Assembly (NCBI RefSeq): GCF_021044685.1
Contig: NZ_CP088014.1
Span: 5,752,001-5,816,000, forward strand
Direction: 5' to 3'
Length of the DNA stretch: 64,000 bases
From: Bradyrhizobium daqingense
GTDB lineage: Bacteria > Pseudomonadota > Alphaproteobacteria > Rhizobiales > Xanthobacteraceae
The notes under the pieces are model-generated. The model was not told the origin of the DNA. It saw nothing but the letters and a program-made list of their open reading frames with translations, and made no database searches. This document shows positions 48,198 through 57,144 of the stretch, one piece after another. Within the stretch, counting starts at the first letter, position 1; each line of letters opens with the position of its first letter. A program made the translations under genes and the position numbers.

Positions 48198-48616
48198 GTT
48201 TCGTTCCGCGCGTCGAACCGCGTGCGAGCTGCTGCGATCTGCTGCTGGTGTTTGATCGCCCACTCGCCGAGCGCTTTTACCGGCTCCTGGAGACCACGGC
48301 CGAGATCGGTCAGCTCATAGTCGACGCGCGGCGGAATAGTTGGAAAGATCGTGCGCGTGACGAGGCCGTCGCGCTCGAGGCCGCGCAGCGTCAATGTCAG
48401 CATGCGCTGCGAGATGCCGTTGATCATGCGCTTGAGCTCATTGAAGCGCTTGGGCCCGTCGCTCAGCATCATGATGACGAACACGCTCCATTTGTCGCCG
48501 ACGCGGGACAGCACTGAGGCGACCCCGCGGCAGTCCGCGTGGTTGGGGTCCGGTATGGGATCCGGCCTCGGCGTGGCGGGAAAATCGGTGTTCGCAGGTT
48601 TCAAAGATGTGCCCAT
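48194..48616 (-). CDS. HxlR-family regulator, divergent from azoR
   Basis: 140 residues, a winged helix with [21 protein letters not shown] and [21 protein letters not shown] single conserved cysteine, C29 in NHADCRGV, precedes the helix; in the YodB and CatR regulators of Bacillus the cysteine in this position reacts with quinones and diamide. The gene is divergent from the azoreductase with 83 bases between starts, the same gene pair regulated by YodB, so repression of azoR lifted by electrophiles is a fair inference. An extra N-terminal Pro/Asp-rich stretch of about 25 residues is present. Confidence 0.9.
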   Translation of the reverse strand: MGTSLKPANTDFPATPRPDPIPDPNHADCRGVASVLSRVGDKWSVFVIMMLSDGPKRFNELKRMINGISQRMLTLTLRGLERDGLVTRTIFPTIPPRVDYELTDLGRGLQEPVKALGEWAIKHQQQIAAARTRFDARNET

Positions 48617-48668
48617 GGCTCAAAAAAGTGCGTTCTTGCGGGGATTCTAGCAGTCACTCATGTAGCGC

Positions 48669-48687
48669 TGGTTACAATCTTATACCA
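48669..48687. promoter_or_regulatory. Possible HxlR operator upstream of azoR
   Basis: TGGTTACAATCTTATACCA is an imperfect dyad (outer TGGT/ACCA, two more pairs near the centre) in the azoR-hxlR gap, 12 bases before the azoR start. Position suits repressor control of azoR; the symmetry is partial. Confidence 0.35.
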
Positions 48688-48699
48688 GGGTGACCCCAC

Positions 48700-49308
48700 A
48701 TGAAACTCCTCCATCTCGACTCCAGCGTCCTCGGCCCCCACTCCGTCAGCCGGCAGGTCTCCGCCGCCATCGTCGACAGGCTCCGGCAGGCGACGCCCAG
48801 CCTCGACATCACCTATCGGGATCTGACTGAGACCCCGCTCGCCCATCTCTCCGGTTCGCATCTCGCGGCCGCGCAAGGCGCACCCGCGCCCGCGGAACTT
48901 GCGCCCGACCTCGCCGCGAGCGCGGCTGCGCTGGATGAGTTCCTCGCCGCCGACATCGTCGTGATCGGCGCGCCCATGTACAATTTCACCATTCCCAGCC
49001 AGCTCAAGGCCTGGATCGATCGCATTCTCGTTGCGGGCAAGACGTTCAGCTATGGGGCGAATGGGCCGCAGGGCCTTGCCGGCGGCAAGCGCGTGATCGT
49101 GGCGATCTCGCGCGGCGGCTATTACGGCGCGGAGACGCCATACGTGGCCGGCGAACATCTCGAAACCTATCTGCGCTGGGTGTTCGGCTTCATGGGGATC
49201 ACCAACGTCGAATTCATCCCGGCCGACGGCATCCAGGTCGGGCCGGAGCACCGCGAAAAGGCGATCGCCGGCGCGCTGCAGTCGGCAACGAGTCTGCGCG
49301 CGGCCTAG
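48700..49308 (+). CDS. azoR: FMN-dependent NADH-azoreductase
   Basis: Reduces azo bonds and quinones by two-electron transfer, which avoids semiquinone radicals. 202 residues, flavodoxin-like fold. [21 protein letters not shown] binds the FMN phosphate, followed by [18 protein letters not shown] and SRGGYYG, the isoalloxazine loops. GGGTGA precedes the ATG. Divergent from the HxlR regulator and probably controlled by it. Confidence 0.94.
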   Translation: MKLLHLDSSVLGPHSVSRQVSAAIVDRLRQATPSLDITYRDLTETPLAHLSGSHLAAAQGAPAPAELAPDLAASAAALDEFLAADIVVIGAPMYNFTIPSQLKAWIDRILVAGKTFSYGANGPQGLAGGKRVIVAISRGGYYGAETPYVAGEHLETYLRWVFGFMGITNVEFIPADGIQVGPEHREKAIAGALQSATSLRAA

Positions 49309-49329
49309 GACGCGCAACAGCCAAGCCGA

Positions 49330-49355
49330 CCGGCGCAACTCGTGTGTTGCGCCGG
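49330..49355. terminator. Hairpin between convergent azoR and SDR genes
   Basis: CCGGCGCAAC (49,330-49,339) pairs with GTTGCGCCGG (49,346-49,355) around a 6-base loop. It lies midway between the two stops and can end both transcripts, though no T-run is evident. Confidence 0.55.
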
Positions 49356-49380
49356 CCGGATTCAAGTTAGACGGGTTAAC

Positions 49381-50154
49381 TCAGCCCCGATAGATCGGCG
49401 CGCCGCTCGGAGAGGCGACCGCGCCGCCGTCCACGAAGATCTCCTGGCCCTGCACATGGGCGGAATCATCGGAGGCAAGGAACAGCACCGTCTTGGCGAC
49501 GTGATCGGTTTCACCGATGCGGCCGAGCGGCGTCGACAGCGCAATCCGTTTCTCGAACGCCTTCTCGGCCTCCGGCGTCGCGGTCGCGGGACCCCAGATC
49601 GGCGTGCGGATCGCGCCCGGCGCGACCACGTTGACGCGGATGCCGCGCGGCGACAGCTCCGAGGCCATGATCCGCGCCATCGCCCGCACGCCCGCCTTGG
49701 CAGCGCCGTAAGCGGAATAGCCGGGAATGCCGAGCACCGAGATCACCGAACCGTTGAGGATGATCGATGCATTGTCGTTGAGATGAGGCAGCGCGGCCTG
49801 AACAGTGAAGAACACGCCGGTGAGGTTGGTGCTGATGACCTTCTCGAAGACTTCCAGCGTCGCTGATCCCAGCGGCGTGCCGCCGGCGATGCCGGCATTG
49901 GCGAACACGATGTCGAACTTGCCGAACTTTTCCGCGCCCTGCTTGATCGCAGCTTCCGTCGCGGCGATGTCGGTCGCGTCGGCAGCCAGCGCGAGCGCGT
50001 TCGGCCCGAGCTCTTTTGCGGCCGCTTCCAGCGTCTCCTTGTTACGGCCGGTAATCACCACCTTGGCGCCCTCGGCGACGAACAGTTTGGCCGTCGCAAG
50101 CCCAATGCCGCTGTTGCCGCCGGTGATCAGGGCCGTCTTGTTCTTCAATCTCAC
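49381..50154 (-). CDS. Short-chain dehydrogenase/reductase
   Basis: 257 residues from a GTG at 50154 with GGAGG five bases upstream. NAD(P)-binding TGGNSGIGLATA, the NAG motif, the catalytic Ser in LNGSVIS, and Y-x-x-x-K in YSAYGAAK are present, with DGG near the C terminus: a classical SDR. TGRNK after the second strand suggests NADP preference. Divergent from an HxlR regulator with a striking inverted repeat between them. Such pairs often respond to quinones or aldehydes; substrate unknown. Confidence 0.93.
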   Translation of the reverse strand: MRLKNKTALITGGNSGIGLATAKLFVAEGAKVVITGRNKETLEAAAKELGPNALALAADATDIAATEAAIKQGAEKFGKFDIVFANAGIAGGTPLGSATLEVFEKVISTNLTGVFFTVQAALPHLNDNASIILNGSVISVLGIPGYSAYGAAKAGVRAMARIMASELSPRGIRVNVVAPGAIRTPIWGPATATPEAEKAFEKRIALSTPLGRIGETDHVAKTVLFLASDDSAHVQGQEIFVDGGAVASPSGAPIYRG

Positions 50155-50169
50155 GTTCGCCTCCAGTAG

Positions 50170-50220
50170 TTGCATGATAAAACTAGATTGCCATCTAGGG
50201 CATACGGTTTTATGATGCAA
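50170..50220. promoter_or_regulatory. Nested inverted repeats between SDR and HxlR genes
   Basis: Outer arms TTGCATGATAAAAC (50,170-50,183) and GTTTTATGATGCAA (50,207-50,220) match at 13 of 14 positions when inverted, enclosing a perfect CTAGAT/ATCTAG palindrome (50,183-50,198). It lies 15-66 bases before the SDR start and 55-106 before the HxlR start and is the likely operator of the regulator. Confidence 0.7.
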
Positions 50221-50275
50221 CCACACAAGCGCGTGATCGGCGGTCGCGCCGTGCGAGTGCGACAGGACGACATTG

Positions 50276-50743
50276 ATGGTGAAAAGAACGAGCTTTGAGG
50301 ACGACGCCTGCCCGATCGCGCGCTCACTGGACGCGCTCGGCGACTGGTGGTCGCTGCTGATCATTCGGGAGGCGCTGTTCGGCCTCCGCCGCTTCGGCGA
50401 GTTTCAGAGCAAACTCGGCATGGCCAAGAACATCCTGTCAGCGCGCCTGCGCGCGCTGGTCGACCACGGCATCCTGGCAACCGCCCCCGCTTCCGACGGC
50501 AGCGCCTATTCCGAATATGTGCTGACGCCAAAGGGCCGCGGCACCTTCCCGATCCTGGTGGCGCTGCGGCAATGGAGCGAGGAGTTCGACGACCACCCCG
50601 AGGAAATCGCAACCATTCTGGTCGATCGCGAGAAGGGTCGCCCGGTGAAAAAGCTGGAGATGCGCGCGGAGGATGGGCGGCTGCTCTCGCCGGCGGATAC
50701 GACATTGAAGCCGCGGCCCGCGCCTCGGCGACGGACGGCGTAA
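50276..50743 (+). CDS. HxlR-family regulator, divergent from the SDR gene
   Basis: 155 residues. A cysteine at C12 in DDACPIARSLDALGDWWSLLI occupies the redox-sensing position of HxlR proteins. The winged helix includes REALFGLRRFGEF and GMAKNILSARLRALVDHGIL, with the wing in YSEYVLTPKG. A C-terminal extension of about 40 residues is rich in Arg and Pro. It shares a promoter region with the SDR gene and is probably its repressor. The start could also be a GTG one codon downstream. Confidence 0.9.
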   Translation: MVKRTSFEDDACPIARSLDALGDWWSLLIIREALFGLRRFGEFQSKLGMAKNILSARLRALVDHGILATAPASDGSAYSEYVLTPKGRGTFPILVALRQWSEEFDDHPEEIATILVDREKGRPVKKLEMRAEDGRLLSPADTTLKPRPAPRRRTA

Positions 50744-50765
50744 CGAGACGCGACTGCCACCGCAC

Positions 50766-50888
50766 CGTCATTGCGAGGAGCCCTTGCGACGAAGCAGTCC
50801 AGAATCCCTCCGCGGACAGATTCTGGATTGCTTCGCAGAGCCTGTCATCGGGCCGCGCGTAGCGCGGACCCGTTGGCTCGCAATGACG
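50766..50888. repeat. Dispersed palindromic repeat, family A (copy 2)
   Basis: Opens CGTCATTGCGAGGAGCCC and ends TTGGCTCGCAATGACG, with CCAGAATC and GATTCTGGATTG-type inner arms; longer than copy 1 at 2,615-2,685 because a middle GC-rich palindrome is present. It lies between HxlR and the flavoprotein gene. Confidence 0.85.
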
Positions 50889-50953
50889 GCGTGGGGGCTT
50901 GTGCAATAAATAGGCGGCGTCAAAATGGCGAGATCCTCCAAAGCGTCACCACC

Positions 50954-51508
50954 ATGCCCCTGCTCGCTATCGTCTATTTTTCGATTACCGGCACCACCGA
51001 AACGCTCGCGCATGCGGTGGCGCGCGGCGCGGCAGGGGCAACAGAGATCGCACTCTGCCGGATCGCTGGCGACGCCATCGTATCAGGTCGTTTCCACAAC
51101 GAGGCCTTGCTGGAGACGATCGACCGCGCCAGTGCAGTCGCATTTGGCAGCCCGACCTACATGGGCGGACCAGCGGCGCAATTCAAAGCATTTGCAGACT
51201 CTTCAAGCGACCGATGGACCAGGCAGCGATGGGCGGGCAAGATCGCAGCCGGATTCACGACCGGCGCCTGCGCAGGCGGCGATCAACTGCACACGTTGAG
51301 CTATTTTTCGATTCTGGCTGCCCAGCACGGCATGCTCTGGTGCGGACTGGATATTCCGGGAGGAGAGGATTCGAGCGGCCGGAATCGCTTGGGCAGCCAG
51401 CTTGGCTTGGCGACGCATCTGGTCGACCGCACCTTGCCACAGAGCGATTTGAGCACGGCCGAATATCTCGGCGAGCGCTTGGCGAAAATGGCAAGCCGCA
51501 ACGGCTAG
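50954..51508 (+). CDS. Flavodoxin-fold NAD(P)H oxidoreductase, WrbA-like
   Basis: 184 residues. FMN phosphate loop YFSITGTTETLA, isoalloxazine site GSPTYMGGPAAQFKAF, and GACAGGDQLHTLSYFSILAAQHGMLWCG, which matches WrbA's GGQE...HHGM region. WrbA enzymes reduce quinones with NADH. It lies next to the HxlR/SDR pair and could belong to the same quinone response, though it has its own start region and is separated by the family A repeat. Confidence 0.85.
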   Translation: MPLLAIVYFSITGTTETLAHAVARGAAGATEIALCRIAGDAIVSGRFHNEALLETIDRASAVAFGSPTYMGGPAAQFKAFADSSSDRWTRQRWAGKIAAGFTTGACAGGDQLHTLSYFSILAAQHGMLWCGLDIPGGEDSSGRNRLGSQLGLATHLVDRTLPQSDLSTAEYLGERLAKMASRNG

Positions 51509-51557
51509 CCGCGCCGTCAATGCGATTGCAATGACGGTCCGTGCAGCACGCCTTCGC

Positions 51558-51833
51558 CTACGACAGCTTGCGTTTCGTCCGCAGCCGCAGATGCTCGTCG
51601 GCCTCGAGCTGGGTCATGCCCAATAAATAATGCAACACGGGCAGCTTGTGGCGCTCGGCGAGCTGACGCAGGGCAGCCGACTGCTCGGCGATGAAGGCCA
51701 CCGCCTCATCTGCCCCGCCGTCTCCCGGTTCCTCGTTGCGCGAGCGCCCCGGCGCTCTTGCCGCGGTGCGCGCTCGCCTTTTTGCCGGCTTCCTCACCAG
51801 GCCCCACCCCGAATCCATGCCCCGGAGCGACAT
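51558..51833 (-). CDS. Small conserved-looking protein, coil/helix-rich
   Basis: 91 residues. The first 40 are Arg/Ala-rich and probably disordered; the rest, from about DEAVAFIAEQSAALRQLAERHKLPVLHYLLGMTQLEADEHLR onward in pieces, forms two amphipathic helices with a regular Leu pattern, ending RTKRKLS. A start five codons downstream (51818) is as likely. It is divergent from topA by about 190 bases. Function unknown; its well-spaced hydrophobics argue for a real gene. Confidence 0.6.
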   Translation of the reverse strand: MSLRGMDSGWGLVRKPAKRRARTAARAPGRSRNEEPGDGGADEAVAFIAEQSAALRQLAERHKLPVLHYLLGMTQLEADEHLRLRTKRKLS

Positions 51834-52025
51834 TACGCCGACATCGGCCGCAACTCCAAGGTGGTGTTCTGCAACTTTTTCGATATGAAACTTTTCCCAT
51901 CGCGCCGGCTTTCAACACCCCTCGATTTGACAGGAACGGCCTCACCACCCATGTTCGGGTCGAAACGGCCGACCCGAGTCCTTTCGATTCCGGCCCAAGA
52001 TTTTCCCGTAAGTTACTGGAACTAC

Positions 52026-54764
52026 ATGAATATCGTCATTGTGGAGTCGCCGGCGAAAGCCAAGACGATCAACAAATATCTGGGCTCGTCCTACGAGGTC
52101 CTGGCGTCGTTTGGCCATGTCCGCGACCTCCCCGCCAAGAACGGCTCCGTCGATCCCGACGCCAATTTCAAGATGATCTGGGAGGTCGATCCCAAGGCCG
52201 CCGGCCGGCTCAACGATATCGCGAAGTCGCTGAAAGGTGCCGACCGCCTGATTCTCGCCACCGACCCCGATCGCGAGGGCGAGGCGATCTCCTGGCACGT
52301 GCTGGAGGTGATGAAGGAAAAGCGCGCGCTGAAGGATCAGAAGATCGAGCGCGTGGTGTTCAACGCGATCACCAAGCAGGCCGTCACGGACGCGATGAAG
52401 CATCCGCGCCAGATCGACGGCGCGCTGGTCGACGCCTACATGGCGCGCCGGGCGCTGGACTATCTGGTCGGCTTCACCCTCTCCCCCGTGCTGTGGCGCA
52501 AGCTGCCCGGTGCGCGCTCGGCCGGCCGCGTGCAGTCGGTCGCGCTGCGCCTCGTCTGCGACCGCGAGCTGGAGATCGAGAAGTTCGTGCCGCGCGAATA
52601 TTGGTCGCTGGTCGCGACCCTGCTGACGCCGCGAGGCGATGCCTTCGAGGCCCGCCTCGTCGGCGCCGACGGCAAGAAGATCCAGCGCCTCGATATCGGC
52701 ACCGGCGCGGAAGCCGAAGACTTCAAGAAGGCGCTCGAAGCCGCCGCCTATGCCGTGACTGCGGTGGACGCCAAGCCGGCGCGGCGCAATCCGCAGGCGC
52801 CGTTCACCACCTCGACCCTCCAGCAGGAAGCCAGCCGCAAATACGGCTTTGCGCCCGCGCACACGATGCGCATCGCCCAGCGCCTATATGAAGGCATCGA
52901 CATCGGCGGCGAGACCACCGGACTCATTACTTATATGCGGACCGACGGCGTGCAGATCGCCCCCGAAGCGATCACCCAGGCGCGCAAGGTGATCGGCGAG
53001 GATTACGGCAACGCCTATGTGCCGGACGCACCGCGCCAGTACCAGGCCAAGGCCAAGAACGCGCAGGAAGCGCACGAGGCGATCCGCCCGACCGACATGT
53101 CGCGCCGTCCCGACAGCATGAGCCGCAAGCTCGATGCCGATCAGGCGAAGCTCTATGAGCTGATCTGGAAGCGCACCATCGCGAGCCAAATGGAAGCGGC
53201 CGAGCTCGAGCGCACCACTGTCGACATCACCGCTAAAGCCGGCGGCCGCACGCTGGAGCTGCGCGCGACCGGCCAGGTCATCAAGTTCGACGGCTTCCTC
53301 GCGCTGTATCAGGAAGGCCGCGACGACGAGGAGGACGAGGATTCCCGCCGCCTGCCCGGCATGAGCGCCGGCGAGGCCTTGAAGCGGCAGTCGCTCGCCG
53401 TCACCCAGCATTTCACCGAGCCGCCGCCGCGATTCTCCGAGGCCTCGCTGGTCAAGCGCATGGAAGAGCTCGGCATCGGCCGGCCCTCGACTTACGCCTC
53501 GATCCTCCAGGTGTTGAAGGACCGCGGCTACGTCAAGCTGGAGAAGAAACGCCTGCATGGCGAGGACAAGGGCCGCGTCGTGATCGCGTTCCTGGAGAGC
53601 TTCTTCAGCCGCTACGTCGAATACGACTTCACGGCGGGGCTCGAAGAGCAGCTCGACCGCATCTCCAACAACGAGATCTCCTGGCAGCAGGTGCTGAAGG
53701 ATTTCTGGCGCGACTTCATCGGCGCGGTCGACGACATCAAGGATTTGCGCGTTGCGCAGGTGCTCGACGTCCTCGACGATATGCTCGGGCCGCACATCTA
53801 TCCGCCGCGTGCCGATGGCGGCGACGTCAGGCAGTGCCCGAATTGCGGCACCGGCCGGCTCAATCTCAAGGCCGGCAAGTTCGGCGCCTTCGTCGGCTGC
53901 TCGAACTATCCGGAATGCCGCTACACCCGCCAGCTCGCGGCCGACGGCGAGACGACCGCGGACCGTTCGCTCGGCCAGGATCCTGAGACGGGGCGCGATG
54001 TCTGGGTCAAGGCCGGCCGCTTCGGTCCCTATATCCAGCTCGGCGAGCCCAAGGATTACGAGGAAGGCGAGAAGCCCAAGCGCGCCGGCATCCCGAAGGG
54101 CACCTCGCCCAGCGATGTCGATCTCGAACTCGCGCTGAAGCTCTTGTCGCTGCCGCGTGAGATCGGCAAACATCCGGAAACCGGTCAGCCGATCACCGCA
54201 GGTCTTGGCCGCTTCGGACCGTTCGTGAAGCACGAGAAGACCTATGCCAGCCTGGAGGCCGGCGACGAAGTCTTCGACATCGGCCTCAACCGTGCCGTGA
54301 CGCTGATCGCAGAGAAGGTTGCGAAGGGCCCGAGCCGCCGCTTCGGCGCCGATCCCGGCAAGGCGATCGGCGATCACCCGAGCCTCGGCACCGTCACCGT
54401 GAAGAGCGGCCGCTACGGCGCTTATGTCACGGCCGGCGGTGTCAACGCGACGATTCCGGCCGAGTTCGAGAAGGACGCCATCACGCTGCCGCAGGCGATC
54501 GCGCTGATCGACGAGCGCGCGGCGAAAGGCGGCGGCAAGAGCAAGGCCAAGAAGGCCGCCAAGCCCGCCAAGGCCAAGAAAGCCGCCGACGGCGAGGACG
54601 CAGCGCCGAAGCCGAAGAAACCGGCCGCGAAGAAAGCCGCGGCCAAATCCAAAACCGAATCCACCAGCAAGGCGCGCGCCGCCGTGCCGTCGACCGCGAA
54701 GACGTCGCCGACCAAGAGCGCTGCCACCAAGGCTCCGGCCAAGAAGAGTGCCGGCAAGACTTGA
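52026..54764 (+). CDS. topA: DNA topoisomerase I
   Basis: Relaxes negative supercoils by a type IA mechanism. 912 residues from the ATG at 52026; upstream in-frame codons have no family match. Toprim domain with E8 and D80-x-D82-x-E84 (ATDPDREGEAISWH), and the active-site tyrosine Y303 in TGLITYMRTDGVQ. One four-cysteine zinc ribbon (CPNCG ... CSNYPEC, about 605-630), then several repeats with G-R/K-FGP/GAY (RFGPYIQLG, RFGPFVKH, RYGAYVTAG), and a Lys/Ala-rich tail of about 70 residues. It starts a plus-strand run to the Nudix gene. Confidence 0.97.
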   Translation: MNIVIVESPAKAKTINKYLGSSYEVLASFGHVRDLPAKNGSVDPDANFKMIWEVDPKAAGRLNDIAKSLKGADRLILATDPDREGEAISWHVLEVMKEKRALKDQKIERVVFNAITKQAVTDAMKHPRQIDGALVDAYMARRALDYLVGFTLSPVLWRKLPGARSAGRVQSVALRLVCDRELEIEKFVPREYWSLVATLLTPRGDAFEARLVGADGKKIQRLDIGTGAEAEDFKKALEAAAYAVTAVDAKPARRNPQAPFTTSTLQQEASRKYGFAPAHTMRIAQRLYEGIDIGGETTGLITYMRTDGVQIAPEAITQARKVIGEDYGNAYVPDAPRQYQAKAKNAQEAHEAIRPTDMSRRPDSMSRKLDADQAKLYELIWKRTIASQMEAAELERTTVDITAKAGGRTLELRATGQVIKFDGFLALYQEGRDDEEDEDSRRLPGMSAGEALKRQSLAVTQHFTEPPPRFSEASLVKRMEELGIGRPSTYASILQVLKDRGYVKLEKKRLHGEDKGRVVIAFLESFFSRYVEYDFTAGLEEQLDRISNNEISWQQVLKDFWRDFIGAVDDIKDLRVAQVLDVLDDMLGPHIYPPRADGGDVRQCPNCGTGRLNLKAGKFGAFVGCSNYPECRYTRQLAADGETTADRSLGQDPETGRDVWVKAGRFGPYIQLGEPKDYEEGEKPKRAGIPKGTSPSDVDLELALKLLSLPREIGKHPETGQPITAGLGRFGPFVKHEKTYASLEAGDEVFDIGLNRAVTLIAEKVAKGPSRRFGADPGKAIGDHPSLGTVTVKSGRYGAYVTAGGVNATIPAEFEKDAITLPQAIALIDERAAKGGGKSKAKKAAKPAKAKKAADGEDAAPKPKKPAAKKAAAKSKTESTSKARAAVPSTAKTSPTKSAATKAPAKKSAGKT

Positions 54765-54783
54765 GCTCAGAATTAGAGGTTAA

Positions 54784-57144
54784 GTGAAACCAAAGAAAGA
54801 CCGTGGCTTTCCCGACAGGCAAGCCATCGTCGCCTTCATCAAGGCAAATCAAGGAAAGGCGGGAACGCGCGAAATTGCGCGCGAGTTCGGCCTGAAGAAC
54901 GCCGATCGCGCCGAGCTCAGGCGCATGCTGCGCGAGCTCGCCGACGATGGCGTCATCAAGAAAAAGCGCCACAAGGTCTCGGAGCCGGACACGCTCCCGC
55001 CGACGCTGCTCGCCGATATCACCGGGCGCGACAGCGACGGCGAATTGATCGCCTCCCCCGCCGAATGGGACGAGGTCGAGAGCGGCGAGCCGCCAAGAAT
55101 CCTGATCGAGATGCCGCGCAAGCCGAAGCCGGGCACCGCCGCCGGTGTCGGCGACCGCGCGCTGCTGCGCGTCGAGCGCTCGGACGAGGACGAGGGTCCG
55201 GCCTGGCGCGGCCGCATCATCAAGGTCATCGACAAGGCCAAGAGCCGCATCCTCGGCGTATTCCGCAGCCTGCCCGAAGGCGGTGGGCGGCTCGTCCCCG
55301 TCGACAAGAAGTTCGCCGACCGCGAACTGAACATCGCGAAGACCGACACGGGCGGCGCGCAGGACGGCGATCTCGTCAGCGTCGACATCGTCCGCTCGCG
55401 CGGCTTTGGCCTTGCCTCCGGACGCGTGAAAGAGAAGCTCGGTTCGGTCAAGTCGGAGAAGGCGATCAGCCTGATCGCGATCTACGCGCACGAGATTCCC
55501 TTGCAATTCTCCACCGCCGCCGAGCGCGAGGCGGAGGCGGCAGAGCCTGCAAACTTGAAAGGCCGCGAGGACTGGCGCGACGTGCCGCTCGTCACCATTG
55601 ATCCGCCGGATGCGAAGGATCACGACGACGCGGTGCACGCCGAGCCCGATCCTGATCCCAACAACAAGGGCGGCTTCATCGTTAACGTCGCCATCGCGGA
55701 TGTCAGCTTCTATGTGCGCCCAGGCAGCGCGCTCGACCGCGACGCGCTCGATCGCGGCAACTCGGTCTATTTCCCCGACCGCGTCGTGCCGATGCTGCCC
55801 GAGCGCATCTCCAACAATCTCTGCTCGCTGGTGCCAGGCGAGCCGCGCGGCGCGCTGGCGGTGCGCATGGTGCTCGGCTCCGACGGCCGCAAGCGCTCGC
55901 ATACGTTCCACCGCATCCTGATGCGTTCGGCGGCGAAGCTCGCTTACGCGCAGGCCCAGGCCGCGATCGACGGACGGCCTGACGACACCACCGGCCCCCT
56001 GCTCGACCCGATCTTGAGGCCGCTCTACGCCGCCTATGCCTGCGCCAAGCGCGCCCGCGACGAGCGCGATCCGCTCAATCTCGATCTGCCGGAGCGCAAG
56101 ATCCTCCTGAAGAGCGACGGCACAGTCGACCGCGTCGTGGTGCCTGAAAGGCTCGACGCGCACAAGCTGATCGAGGAGTTCATGATCCTCGCCAACGTCG
56201 CGGCTGCCGAGACGCTGGAGAAGAAGTCGCTGCCGCTGATCTACCGCGTGCATGACGAGCCGACGCTGGAGAAGGTCCACGCGCTCTCCGAGTTCCTGGA
56301 AACGCTCGACATCCCCTTCACGAAATCGGGCGCGCTGCGTCCGACGCTGTTCAACCGCGTGCTGGCGCAGCTCGAAGGCCACGACTATTACCCGCTGGTG
56401 AGCGAGGTGGTGCTGCGCGCCCAGGCGCAGGCGGAGTATTCGGCAGAAAACTACGGACATTTCGGCCTGAACTTGCGCCGCTATGCGCATTTCACTTCGC
56501 CGATCCGCCGCTATGCCGACCTCGTCGTGCACCGCGCGCTGATCCGCGCGCTCGGGCTCGGCGAAGGTGCCCTGCCCGACAGCGAGACGCCGGAATCGCT
56601 CGGCGAGGTCGCCGCGCATATCTCGCTGACCGAGCGGCGCGCGATGAAGGCCGAGCGCGAGACCGTCGATCGCCTGATCGCGCATCATCTCGCCGACCGC
56701 ATCGGCGCCAGCTTCCAGGGCCGCGTCTCCGGCGTTACCCGGGCCGGCCTGTTCGTCAAGCTGAGCGAGACCGGCGCCGACGGATTGATCCCGATCCGAT
56801 CCCTCGGCACGGAATATTTCAACTATGACGAGAGCCGACATGCACTGGTCGGCACACGCAGCGGCACCATGTATCAGCTCGGTGACGTCGTCGATGTCCG
56901 TCTGATCGAAGCCGCCCCCATCGCAGGCGCATTGCGCTTCGAGCTGCTGTCGTCGGAGAGCGACAGCTCACCGCGCGAACGCCGCCAGTTCCGCCCGCAG
57001 CGCAAATCATCGAAGCCGCATCCCGGTCGCAGCCCAGAGAGAAAACGCAAGCCGGAGAAGCAAAAATCCGGCAAGGCAAAGAAAAGCCGAGACAAGGGCA
57101 AAGGGAAAAAAAAGGGAAAAAGCAAGAAGGGCAAGGCATGGTGA
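54784..57144 (+). CDS. rnr: Ribonuclease R
   Basis: A 3'-5' exoribonuclease that degrades structured RNA, rRNA fragments and tmRNA-tagged mRNAs. 786 residues from a GTG with AGAGG upstream. Domain order: winged helix at the N terminus (FPDRQAIVAFIKAN), cold-shock/OB regions, the RNB catalytic domain with DPPDAKDHDDAV (catalytic Asp cluster), and S1 (GRVSGVTRAGLFVKL). The C-terminal 70 residues are Lys/Arg/Ser-rich (KGKKKGKSKKGK), a tail important for RNA binding in E. coli. It begins 19 bases after topA. Confidence 0.97.
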   Translation: MKPKKDRGFPDRQAIVAFIKANQGKAGTREIAREFGLKNADRAELRRMLRELADDGVIKKKRHKVSEPDTLPPTLLADITGRDSDGELIASPAEWDEVESGEPPRILIEMPRKPKPGTAAGVGDRALLRVERSDEDEGPAWRGRIIKVIDKAKSRILGVFRSLPEGGGRLVPVDKKFADRELNIAKTDTGGAQDGDLVSVDIVRSRGFGLASGRVKEKLGSVKSEKAISLIAIYAHEIPLQFSTAAEREAEAAEPANLKGREDWRDVPLVTIDPPDAKDHDDAVHAEPDPDPNNKGGFIVNVAIADVSFYVRPGSALDRDALDRGNSVYFPDRVVPMLPERISNNLCSLVPGEPRGALAVRMVLGSDGRKRSHTFHRILMRSAAKLAYAQAQAAIDGRPDDTTGPLLDPILRPLYAAYACAKRARDERDPLNLDLPERKILLKSDGTVDRVVVPERLDAHKLIEEFMILANVAAAETLEKKSLPLIYRVHDEPTLEKVHALSEFLETLDIPFTKSGALRPTLFNRVLAQLEGHDYYPLVSEVVLRAQAQAEYSAENYGHFGLNLRRYAHFTSPIRRYADLVVHRALIRALGLGEGALPDSETPESLGEVAAHISLTERRAMKAERETVDRLIAHHLADRIGASFQGRVSGVTRAGLFVKLSETGADGLIPIRSLGTEYFNYDESRHALVGTRSGTMYQLGDVVDVRLIEAAPIAGALRFELLSSESDSSPRERRQFRPQRKSSKPHPGRSPERKRKPEKQKSGKAKKSRDKGKGKKKGKSKKGKAW

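Noticed and set aside
54481-56841. Minus-strand frame of 786 codons
   Set aside because: Antisense of rnr and the end of topA, both unmistakable on the plus strand.
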